Source: Streptomyces thermodiastaticus
GTDB lineage: Bacteria > Actinomycetota > Actinomycetes > Streptomycetales > Streptomycetaceae
NCBI RefSeq assembly: GCF_014656135.1
Contig: NZ_BNBV01000021.1
Location: 60,652-124,651, forward strand
Length of the DNA stretch: 64,000 bases
Direction of reading: 5' to 3'
Numbering within the stretch: the first letter of the stretch is position 1; each line of letters begins with the position of its first letter. The position numbers and the translations under genes are program-made. The notes under the pieces are model-generated. The model did no database searches. It was given only the letters and a program-made list of their open reading frames with translations, and had not been told where the DNA came from. Shown piece after piece: positions 56,841 to 64,000 of this stretch.

Positions 56841-59800
56841 TCAGACCTTCAGTTCGCTGATCCGCACCGCGCCCTCGGGCCGGCCCGGGGCGCTGCTGGT
56901 GAGGGTGAGGCGGATCCGGGAGCCGCGCACCGGATCGAAGGTGATCACGGTGGGTTCGTCGGAGGCGGTGGCCCAGTCCGTCTTCGCCCCCGTGACCGGT
57001 GTCCAGCGGCGGCCGTTCCACACCGCTGCCTCGACGGCGGCGGGCCGCGTGTGCGTGGCGTCGACGGTGAAGGAGACCGCCACCCGGTCGAGGGTGCGTG
57101 TCCGGCCGAAGTCGAGCGAGACCCAGTCCTCGGCCCGGGCACCGTCGAAGGCCGGCAGCAGGGCGGTGGCCGCCTTGACGAAGGCGTTGGACCAGCCGGT
57201 GGCCGGGTCGCCGTCGATCATGGCGGCGGGCAGGGTGTCGGGACGGCCGGAGTAGCTGGCGTCCGCGCGGGGGTGGGCGGGCGGCTCGGGGTGGTCCGGC
57301 CGGAACGCCGGGGCGGGGGTGTTCACCAGCGTGGTGGCCGAGGTGGTGGGCACGGTGACCGTGCCGGTGCGCAGCCCGGCCGCCCGCGCGGTCACCTTCA
57401 GCGTGCCCGTCCGGGTGCCGGCGCGGACGACGGCGAGTGCCTTGCCGTGGAAGGCGGTGCGGGTGCTCGCCTGGTAGCGTTCGGCGCTCTCCTGGCGGCC
57501 GTTGTCGACGCCGGCGAGGAAGCCGCCGGTGACGTCGAAGGTGAGCAGGTGCTCGGCGTCCGGGACGACCGTGCCGTGGGCGTCGACCACCTCGGCGGTG
57601 ACGAACACCAGCGAGCGGCCGTCGGCGGGGAGCGAGGTCCGGTCGGCGGTGAGCCGTACGGCGTGCGGCTCGCCCGCGGTGCGCAGCACGTCGGTGGCGA
57701 CGACCTTCCCGTCGCGCCGTGCCACCGCCTTCAGGTCGCCCGGCCGGTACGGCACCTTCCAGGTCAGGTGGAGCCGGCCGGCGCTGCCGTTGGGGCTGGT
57801 GTAGCTGCCGGGCCAGGGGCCGCCGGTGACGGTCTTGTCGTCGCCGGTGGCCTCGGTGGTCTCCAGGTAGGTGCGGCCGTCGGTGGTCCGCTTGACGTCG
57901 AACTTCCTGGTGCCGAGGGAGCGGCCGTCGAGGAACAGCTCCACGGACTCGACGTTGGAGTACGCCCAGACCTCGACGACGTCGCCCTCGGTGTGGTTCC
58001 AGGTCATGGGCACCAGGTGGACCATGGGTTCGCTGGTCCACTGGCTGCGGAACAGGTAGTAGGTGTCCTTGGGGAAGCCGGCCGTGTCGACGGCGCCGAA
58101 GAAGGACGCCTTGACCGGGAACACGTCGTACGGGGTGGGCTCGCCGATGTAGTCGGTGCCGGACCACAGGAACTGCCCGGCGAACCACTTCCGGTCGCGG
58201 TCCTTCTTCAGGCTGTACTCGCCGCTCATGGTCCAGGAGGCGAGGTTGTTGTCGTAGGAGGAGGTGGCCCGCCGGCCCGGGGTGTGGTTCTCGCCGGTGT
58301 TGAGGTGCTCCGGCTCCTGGTAGGTGCCGCGGGTGGAGGTCGCCGAGGACGACTCGGACTCGAAGAGGAACAGGTGCGGGTAGGCGGCGTGCAGGGCGTC
58401 GACCGAGGCGGCGGTGTTGTAGTTCAGGCCCAGCCCGTCGAGCTTGGCGAGCATCAGGTCGGCCGGTGAGCCCTTGGCCGGCAGGCTGCGGTACTTGTCG
58501 GAGCCGATGACGACCGGCCGGGTGCTGTCCGCCGCCCTGACGGCCGCGATGACGCGGTCGGCCATGGCCAGGCCCTCGGTGCTGGTGGAGTCGGGTATCT
58601 CGTTGCCGATGGACCACAGCACGACGGCGGGCGAGTTGCGGGCCGCGCGGACCATCTCGGTGGCGTCCCGCTCGCACCACTCGTCGAAGAAGCGGCCGTA
58701 GTCGTAGCGGTTCTTGCCGGTGCGCCAGCAGTCGAAGGCCTCGACCGTCATCACGATGCCGAGTTCCTCGCACAGCTCGACGAGCTGCGGGGCGGGCGGG
58801 TTGTGGGAGGTGCGCAGGGCGTTGACGCCCATGGATTTCATCAGGGTCAGCTGCCGGCGCAGCGCGTCGGTGTGGACGGCGGCACCGAGCGGACCCTGGT
58901 CGTGGTGCAGGTTGACGCCCTTGATCTTGGTGGGGACGCCGTTGAGGAAGAAGCCCTCGTCCGGGTCGAAGCGGACGGTGCGGATGCCGAAGACGGTGTC
59001 CACCGCGTCGGTGGTGCGGCCGCCGGCGCGCAGTTCGGTGCGGAGGGTGTAGCGGTGCGGGGCGTCGACGTCCCACAGGTGCGGGCGGGGGACGGTCACC
59101 TCGTGCTCCGGGGCGGCCCGGCCGTGGGCGCCGACCGTGACGGTGGAGGCGGTCCGGGCGACCGTACGGCCGTCCGGGCCGAGCACGGTGGAGGTGACCT
59201 CGACGCGGGCGGGGGTGCCGGAGTCGTCGGCCACCTCGGTGCGCACCCGGACCACGGCCCGCTCCTCGGTGACCTGCGGGGTGGTGACGTACGTGCCCCA
59301 GCGGGCCACGTGCACCGGGTCGGTGACGATCAGACGGGCCTCGCGGTAGATGCCGCTGCCCGAGTACCAGCGGCTGCTGGGCAGCTGGTTGCGGACCTCG
59401 ACCGCGAGCACGTTCTCGGTGGATCCGTCGGTGTGCACCAGGTCGGTCAGGTCGACGGCGAAGCCGGTGTAGCCGTAGGGGTGGCGGCCCGCCTCGGTGC
59501 CGTTGCAGTAGACGCGGCAGTCCATGTAGACACCGTCGAACTCCACCGAGATCCGCTTGCCGGCGCAGGAGCGCGGCAGGGTGAAGGAGAGCCGGTACCA
59601 GCCGAGGCCGCCGGGCAGGAAGCCGGTGCCGCCGCTGGTGCCGTGCTCGGTGGTGGGCGTCTGCTCGATGCTCCAGTCGTGCGGGACGGCCACCTGCCGC
59701 CAGTCCGAGTCGTCGTACGCGGGATCGGCGGCGTCGGCGTACGCGCCGGTGGGGTCGGTGATGCCGCCCGGGTCGGCCAGCGCGAAGCGCCAGCCGTCGC

Positions 59801-59942
59801 GCAGCGGGACCGTGCGGCGGCCGGGGAGGCGGCCGGTGGTGTCGGCGGCCTCGGCGGCCAGGGCTGCGGGGCCGCCGAGCAGGACGCCCGCGGCCGGGGC
59901 CGCCGTACTCGCGATCAGGACCGATCTGCGTGTGATCGCCAT
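56841..59942 (-). CDS. Secreted glycoside hydrolase family 2 (beta-galactosidase-like), Tat exported
   Basis: 1033 residues. A twin-arginine signal, 'ITRRSVLIASTAAPAAGVLL', precedes a GH2 sugar-binding domain ('VPHDWSIEQTP', 'EFDGVYMDCRVYCNG'), an immunoglobulin-like domain and the TIM barrel. The acid/base Glu lies in 'VVLWSIGNEIPDSTST', and the nucleophile Glu in 'LFLFESESSSATS'. Bacterial GH2 C-terminal domains follow, ending in a discoidin/CBM32-like module ('DGDPATGWSNAFVKAATALL'). It probably releases beta-linked galactose or a related sugar outside the cell. Confidence 0.92.
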   Translation of the reverse strand: MAITRRSVLIASTAAPAAGVLLGGPAALAAEAADTTGRLPGRRTVPLRDGWRFALADPGGITDPTGAYADAADPAYDDSDWRQVAVPHDWSIEQTPTTEHGTSGGTGFLPGGLGWYRLSFTLPRSCAGKRISVEFDGVYMDCRVYCNGTEAGRHPYGYTGFAVDLTDLVHTDGSTENVLAVEVRNQLPSSRWYSGSGIYREARLIVTDPVHVARWGTYVTTPQVTEERAVVRVRTEVADDSGTPARVEVTSTVLGPDGRTVARTASTVTVGAHGRAAPEHEVTVPRPHLWDVDAPHRYTLRTELRAGGRTTDAVDTVFGIRTVRFDPDEGFFLNGVPTKIKGVNLHHDQGPLGAAVHTDALRRQLTLMKSMGVNALRTSHNPPAPQLVELCEELGIVMTVEAFDCWRTGKNRYDYGRFFDEWCERDATEMVRAARNSPAVVLWSIGNEIPDSTSTEGLAMADRVIAAVRAADSTRPVVIGSDKYRSLPAKGSPADLMLAKLDGLGLNYNTAASVDALHAAYPHLFLFESESSSATSTRGTYQEPEHLNTGENHTPGRRATSSYDNNLASWTMSGEYSLKKDRDRKWFAGQFLWSGTDYIGEPTPYDVFPVKASFFGAVDTAGFPKDTYYLFRSQWTSEPMVHLVPMTWNHTEGDVVEVWAYSNVESVELFLDGRSLGTRKFDVKRTTDGRTYLETTEATGDDKTVTGGPWPGSYTSPNGSAGRLHLTWKVPYRPGDLKAVARRDGKVVATDVLRTAGEPHAVRLTADRTSLPADGRSLVFVTAEVVDAHGTVVPDAEHLLTFDVTGGFLAGVDNGRQESAERYQASTRTAFHGKALAVVRAGTRTGTLKVTARAAGLRTGTVTVPTTSATTLVNTPAPAFRPDHPEPPAHPRADASYSGRPDTLPAAMIDGDPATGWSNAFVKAATALLPAFDGARAEDWVSLDFGRTRTLDRVAVSFTVDATHTRPAAVEAAVWNGRRWTPVTGAKTDWATASDEPTVITFDPVRGSRIRLTLTSSAPGRPEGAVRISELKV

Positions 59943-60160
59943 GCTGGTGCTCCTTCGTTCCCCACAGAGGATCAGAAACGATCAGAACTCATCGAGACCA
60001 AACAGAGTCTGACGTGTGCACGCAGGAGATCGTCAAGGGTGCCGCGCGGTGTCCTCCCCGCGCGACGGGCCACGACGGCAGCCGGCCGGGGCCTGGGGCC
60101 GCGCGGGACCGGCGTCGCACGGGGCCGCCTGCCACTACGCTGGAGAGCGAGTGACACACC

Positions 60161-60175
60161 TGATCACCGTGATCA
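60161..60175. promoter_or_regulatory. Palindrome TGATCAC-C-GTGATCA upstream of the phosphatase gene
   Basis: A perfect 15-base palindrome with a one-base centre lies 29-43 bases before the ATG at 60205. If the phosphatase begins at the alternative GTG 60151, the palindrome would be inside the coding region. Its presence favours the later ATG start and suggests a dimeric regulator. Confidence 0.45.
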
Positions 60176-60204
60176 CTGTGAGTGTGCACGATGGAGCGGC
60201 CACG

Positions 60205-62583
60205 ATGAGACCGGCGTATCCGTTCGACGAGGGGGCGACGGCGCGTGCCGTCGTCGACGGGCGCGGGGTCCTCGTCGAGTGGAGCGAGGGCGCCCGCCGG
60301 CTGCTCGGCTGGGCACCGGAGGAGGTCGTCTCCCGGCCCGCCGCACGACTCCTGGCGGACGGCACCCGGGTGGAGCCGCCCGACGGCCACCGCTGGTCCG
60401 GCACACTCCCACTGCGCCACCGCGACGGACACGCCGTGCGGGTGTGGCTGCTGGCCCACCGGCAGGACGCCGGGGACAAGGCCGGTGACTGGTTCGTCGT
60501 CTCCCCGCTGCGCGAGGACGACAGCCGCACCGACGACGACCTCCTTACCCGGGCCCGGCTGGTGCAGTCGCCGTGCGCGATCGCGATCTGCGACGACCGC
60601 CTCCGCCTGCACACGCTCAACGACGCCATGGCCCGGATCCTCGGCGCCCCCGGCGAACAGCTGCGCGGCCTGCGCCTGCCCGAGATCGGCGGACGGCCGG
60701 ACGACAACGACGACATCGAGCGGCACATGCTCCAGGTGCTGCACACCGGCCACGGCACGGACGTGCACACCGACAGGCGGGGCGGCGACGGCGGGACGGT
60801 CTCCTGGCTGGCCCGCCTGTCCCCGGTCACCGACGACGACGGGCGGGTGCACGGGGTGTGCATCGCCGTCCACGACCTCACCGACCAGTACCGGGCCCGC
60901 CAGCGGCTGCAACTGCTCAACGAGGCGAGCATGCGCATCGGCACCACCCTGGACGTGACCCGGACGGCCCAGGAACTCGCCGACGTCTGCGTGCCCGCCC
61001 TCGCCGACTTCGTCAGCGTGCATCTGGTGGACCCGCCCGAGCCCGGCGGCGAGCTGCCCCTCGGACCGCCGCACATGCCGGTCACGCTGCGCCGGGTCGC
61101 CCACCGCTCGGTCCGGCCCTACGCACCCGAGGCGCTGGTCGACATCGGTGACAGCGAGGTCTACCCGGCCGCCTCGCCGCAGGCGGTGGCCCTGCTGACC
61201 GGGGAGGCGATCGTGGTGGCCCGAACGTCCGACGAGATGGAGAAGTGGTACGCCTGGGACCCGGGGCGCCTCGAGCGGATCCGGCAGCTGGGCATCCACT
61301 CCACGATGTCGGTGCCGATCCGGGCCCGCGGTGTCGTGCTCGGCGTGGCCGTCTTCACCCGGTACGAGCAGGCCGCCGCCTTCACCGCCGACGACGTGCT
61401 GCTCGCCGAGGACGTCACGGCCCGCGCCGCCGTCTGCGTCGACAACGCCCGCCGCTACTCCCGCGAGCGGGAGACCGCCCTCGCCCTGCAGCGCAGCCTG
61501 CTGCCGCGCACCCTGCCGCGCACGGCCGCCGTGGAGGCGGCCTCCCGGTACCTGCCGGCCGCCCGCTCCCGGATGGGCGGCGACTGGTTCGACGTGATCC
61601 CGCTGTCCGGGATGCGGGTCGCCCTGGTCGTCGGGGACGTCCTCGGTCACGGGGTGCAGGCGTCGGCGACCATGGGCCGGCTGCGCACCGCCGTGCGCAC
61701 CCTCGCCGACATCGACCTCGCCCCGGAGGAACTGCTCACCCACCTCGACGACGTGGTCTTGCGGATGTCGACGGAGGCGGGCAGCGAGGGCCGGCCCGGC
61801 GAGGTCGGCGCGACCTGCCTGTACGCGGTGTACGACCCGGTCTCGCGCCGCTGCTCGCTCGCCCGCGCCGGCCACCCGTCCCCCGTGCTCGTCCCGCCCG
61901 GCGGCCCCCCGCGGGTGATCGACCTGCCCGCCGGTCCCCCGCTGGGGCTGGGCGGCCTGCCGTTCGAGGCCGTGGAGATGCACCTGCCGGAGGACAGCGT
62001 GCTGTCCTTCTACACCGACGGACTGATCGAGCACCGCGGCCGCACCGCCGAGACCGGACGCCGGCTGTTGTGCACGGCGCTGGCCGAGCCGACGTCGGGT
62101 CTGGAGGAGACCTGCGACCGGGTGCTGCAGACCCTGCTGCCGGCGGTCGGCTCCAGCGACGACGCGGCCCTGCTGCTGGCCCGCACCCGGGGCCTGCCCG
62201 CCTCCCAGGTGGCGACTTGGGACATCCCCTCCGACCCCGCGCTGGTCGCCCCGGTCCGCGGCAAGGCCCTGGACCAGCTGGACGCCTGGGGGCTGAGCTC
62301 GGTGGCGTTCACCGCCGAACTGGTGGTCAGCGAGCTGGTCACCAACGCCATCCGCTACGGCACCCCGCCGATCCGGCTGCGCCTCATCCACGACGACGCC
62401 CACCTGATCTGCGAGGTGTCCGACACCAGCAGCACCGCCCCGCACCTGCGGCGGGCCAAGACCTGGGACGAGGGCGGCCGCGGGCTGCTGCTGGTCGCCC
62501 AGCTCACCCAGCGCTGGGGCAGCCGGCACACCGCGGACGGCAAGACCATCTGGGCGGAGCTGAATCTGTGGGAGGAGAACTGA
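60205..62583 (+). CDS. PAS-GAF-SpoIIE phosphatase with C-terminal histidine-kinase-like ATPase
   Basis: 792 residues from the ATG at 60205 (GTG 60151, with GGAG upstream, would add 18). Two PAS-like domains ('LVEWSEGARRLLGWAPEEVV' and 'CAIAICDDRLRLHTLNDAMA') precede a GAF domain (~250-420). The SpoIIE/PP2C phosphatase follows, with 'MGGDWFDVIPLSGMRVALVV' and 'VLGHGVQASATMGRLRTAVR'. A C-terminal HATPase contains 'ELVTNAIRYG' and 'EGGRGLLLV'. Such proteins control anti-anti-sigma factors in stress signalling. Convergent with the ECF gene, seven bases apart. Confidence 0.9.
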   Translation: MRPAYPFDEGATARAVVDGRGVLVEWSEGARRLLGWAPEEVVSRPAARLLADGTRVEPPDGHRWSGTLPLRHRDGHAVRVWLLAHRQDAGDKAGDWFVVSPLREDDSRTDDDLLTRARLVQSPCAIAICDDRLRLHTLNDAMARILGAPGEQLRGLRLPEIGGRPDDNDDIERHMLQVLHTGHGTDVHTDRRGGDGGTVSWLARLSPVTDDDGRVHGVCIAVHDLTDQYRARQRLQLLNEASMRIGTTLDVTRTAQELADVCVPALADFVSVHLVDPPEPGGELPLGPPHMPVTLRRVAHRSVRPYAPEALVDIGDSEVYPAASPQAVALLTGEAIVVARTSDEMEKWYAWDPGRLERIRQLGIHSTMSVPIRARGVVLGVAVFTRYEQAAAFTADDVLLAEDVTARAAVCVDNARRYSRERETALALQRSLLPRTLPRTAAVEAASRYLPAARSRMGGDWFDVIPLSGMRVALVVGDVLGHGVQASATMGRLRTAVRTLADIDLAPEELLTHLDDVVLRMSTEAGSEGRPGEVGATCLYAVYDPVSRRCSLARAGHPSPVLVPPGGPPRVIDLPAGPPLGLGGLPFEAVEMHLPEDSVLSFYTDGLIEHRGRTAETGRRLLCTALAEPTSGLEETCDRVLQTLLPAVGSSDDAALLLARTRGLPASQVATWDIPSDPALVAPVRGKALDQLDAWGLSSVAFTAELVVSELVTNAIRYGTPPIRLRLIHDDAHLICEVSDTSSTAPHLRRAKTWDEGGRGLLLVAQLTQRWGSRHTADGKTIWAELNLWEEN

Positions 62584-62590
62584 CCCGCTC

Positions 62591-63139
62591 TCAGGCGCCC
62601 GCCAGCCAGGGCCTGACCTGACGCCGGGCCTGGTGCAGCCGCGACTTGAACGTGCCCAGCGGGACCCCCGCCCGTTCGGCGGCCTCGGCGTACTCCAGCT
62701 GGCAGATGTCCCGGTACACCAGCGGCGCCACCAGATGCGGATGCTCGCGCTCCAGCCGTTCCAGCGCCTCCAGCAGGTCCACCCGGGAGCCCGCGATGAC
62801 ACTGGTGGTGCGCGGGTCGATGTGCTGGGCGGGCTCGATCGTGGCGGGCTGCTCGGCGGCCCGGCGGCGCAGCTCCCGGTACTTCTGCCGGCAGCAGTTG
62901 GCGACGACCGTGTACAGCCAGGTGGAGAAGCGGCTGCGGCCCTCGAAGCCGGTGATGTGCCGGGAGAGCGTCAGCAGCACGTCCTGCGCGGCCTCCTCGG
63001 CGTCCTCCCGGCACGGCAGGAAGCGCCCGCAGCGCCGCACCACCTCGGGGCGGATCAGGGCGAGCAGTTCCGCCAGGGCGGCACCGTCCCCGGCGGCCGA
63101 GCGCCGGGCCAAATCCTCGGTCAGCACCGCATCCGGCAC
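62591..63139 (-). CDS. ECF-type RNA polymerase sigma factor
   Basis: 182 residues from the GTG at 63139. Region 2 includes 'ALIRPEVVRRCGRFLPCRED' and 'EAAQDVLLTLSRHITGFEGR', and region 4 includes 'LVYRDICQLEYAEAAERAGV' and 'PLGTFKSRLHQARR'. It is transcribed divergently from the serine/threonine kinase (47 bases between starts) and converges on the SpoIIE-type phosphatase. No anti-sigma gene is visible here, so control by the neighbouring kinase is possible. Confidence 0.92.
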   Translation of the reverse strand: MPDAVLTEDLARRSAAGDGAALAELLALIRPEVVRRCGRFLPCREDAEEAAQDVLLTLSRHITGFEGRSRFSTWLYTVVANCCRQKYRELRRRAAEQPATIEPAQHIDPRTTSVIAGSRVDLLEALERLEREHPHLVAPLVYRDICQLEYAEAAERAGVPLGTFKSRLHQARRQVRPWLAGA

Positions 63140-63186
63140 GGCAGGGCCCCCTCCGGAGTCGATCTCTGGGCAGGCATGATAGTCCC

Positions 63187-64000
63187 ATGCACTCAGCCCG
63201 GCGGATCGGCCGCTACCGGATCGAGCGGTGCCTCGGCACCGGTGCCTTCGGCACGGTCTGGCTGGCCCGGGACGACGACCTCGACGCCCAGGTGGCCGTG
63301 AAGGTCCTCGCCGAGAACTGGGCGCACCGCCTGGACGTGCGCGAGCGGTTCCTGTCCGAGGCGCGGATGCTGCGCAAGGCCGGCTCGCCCCGGGTGGTGC
63401 AGGTGCACGACATCGGTGAGCTGCCCGACGGCCGGCCGTACTTCGTCATGGAGTACGCCGACGCCGGCACCCTCGCCGACCTGGTCGCCGACGGCCCGCT
63501 GCCCGTGCCCGAGGCGCTGCGGCTGACCGCGCTGGCGGCACGCGGCGCCCACGCCCTGCACGAGGCGGGCATCGTGCACCGCGACGTCAAGCCGAGCAAC
63601 GTCCTGCTGAGCACCGCGCCGGACGGCACCCGGCGGGTGCTGCTCGCCGACCTGGGGCTGGCCAAGAGCCTGGCCGAGGCCTCCGGGCTGACCCTGGCGG
63701 CCGGTTCGGCCGGGTACCGGCCGCCCGAGCAGGCGAGCCCGGGCAGCGGTATCGACGCCCGGGCCGACGTCTACAGCCTGGGCGCGGTCGGGTACGAGCT
63801 GATCACCGGTGCGGTGCCGGCCGAGCCGGGCAGTGTGGTGCCGCCCCGGCGGCTGCGGCCCGGTCTGGACGCCGCCGTCGAGCGGGCGCTGCTGCGCGCA
63901 CTGGAGGCCGACCGGGCGAGGCGCTGGCCGGACGCCGGGGCGTTCGCGGACGAACTGGAGCGGGCGGCCGGTGCCGCCGCGGGACGGCGGCGGCGCCGCG
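63187..64000 (+). CDS. Serine/threonine protein kinase, N-terminal part (cut by window edge)
   Basis: The frame opens at the ATG at 63187 and runs to the window end (271 codons seen). It contains a complete Hanks-type kinase domain: glycine loop 'LGTGAFGTVWLARD', Lys in 'VAVKVL', catalytic loop 'HRDVKPSNVLL', 'DLGLAK' in place of DFG, and 'GYRPPEQ'. An arginine-rich stretch begins at the edge; what follows (membrane helix or sensor) is not visible. It may phosphorylate or control the adjacent sigma factor; that is inference. Confidence 0.92.
   Translation, partial: MHSARRIGRYRIERCLGTGAFGTVWLARDDDLDAQVAVKVLAENWAHRLDVRERFLSEARMLRKAGSPRVVQVHDIGELPDGRPYFVMEYADAGTLADLVADGPLPVPEALRLTALAARGAHALHEAGIVHRDVKPSNVLLSTAPDGTRRVLLADLGLAKSLAEASGLTLAAGSAGYRPPEQASPGSGIDARADVYSLGAVGYELITGAVPAEPGSVVPPRRLRPGLDAAVERALLRALEADRARRWPDAGAFADELERAAGAAAGRRRRR

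Noticed and set aside
1..64000. tRNA, rRNA, insertion sequences or CRISPR arrays
   Set aside because: I looked for cloverleaf-like stretches, transposase genes with terminal repeats and regularly spaced repeats and recognised none; this was by eye only.

Overview
The window is very GC-rich, uses third-position G/C almost everywhere, has frequent GTG starts and many 4-base ATGA gene overlaps. It also carries actinomycete-typical genes: a SARP regulator, a Streptomyces subtilisin inhibitor, mycothiol-dependent formaldehyde dehydrogenase, DUF6479, SigE-like and ECF41 sigma factors, and a SpoIIE-type phosphatase. It is chromosomal DNA of a Streptomyces or close relative. No rRNA, tRNA, insertion sequence or CRISPR array was recognised.

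Positions 1-16962 are a compact biosynthetic cluster. Leftward genes are a SARP regulator (cut by the window edge), a LuxR-type regulator, an MFS exporter, a hotdog thioesterase and an adenylate-forming ligase. Rightward is a ten-gene operon: ACP-ligase fusion, ketosynthase, chain-length-factor-like KS, ACP, ketoreductase, plant-type DAHP synthase, EntA/DhbA-like dehydrogenase, PhzD-like isochorismatase, PhzE-like ADIC synthase and an InhA/FabI-type enoyl reductase. DAHP synthase, PhzE, PhzD and DhbA together predict 3-hydroxyanthranilate; phenazine genes phzB, phzF and phzG are absent. The rest is a small type II PKS/fatty-acid-like set, so the predicted product joins an aminohydroxybenzoate unit to a reduced acyl chain. 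I could not match it to a known cluster.

Positions 17116-24677 hold a sodium:solute symporter, a SigE-like sigma factor with a TTA codon plus a small membrane protein, a DUF35 zinc-ribbon protein, a GT87 mannosyltransferase-like membrane protein, a very small protein, and a mycothiol formaldehyde dehydrogenase/metallo-hydrolase pair. Positions 24788-28226 are an AraC regulator divergent from vdcBCD, a non-oxidative hydroxyarylic acid decarboxylase. Positions 28977-38675 are a second symporter divergent from a cox-type molybdenum hydroxylase operon (small, large and medium subunits, MoxR ATPase, VWA protein, XdhC/CoxF, CoxG). The large subunit carries the form II motif.

Positions 39002-44344 are mostly housekeeping or stress genes: a phosphoesterase, a cupin lipoprotein with a quinone oxidoreductase, an ECF41 sigma gene broken by an in-frame amber codon, a MarR regulator with a clear operator, a cysteine-less isochorismatase-like protein, and small hypothetical proteins. 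A pentapeptide-repeat gene with frame disturbances follows.

Positions 45478-53720 are the most intriguing accessory system. A 71-residue double-glycine-leader peptide with a repetitive Cys- and Ser-free core is followed by a complete NHLM-type export system (HlyD-like protein, C39 peptidase/ABC, second ABC). Next come a haem-oxygenase-like putative diiron enzyme, an NPPY methyltransferase and a CDGSH iron-sulfur protein.

The right end has a secreted SSI-type protease inhibitor, an FMN-dependent alpha-hydroxyacid oxidase, a degenerate Fic/Doc toxin with its antitoxin, a Tat-exported family 2 glycoside hydrolase, and a signalling group: SpoIIE-type phosphatase, ECF sigma factor and a serine/threonine kinase cut by the window edge.
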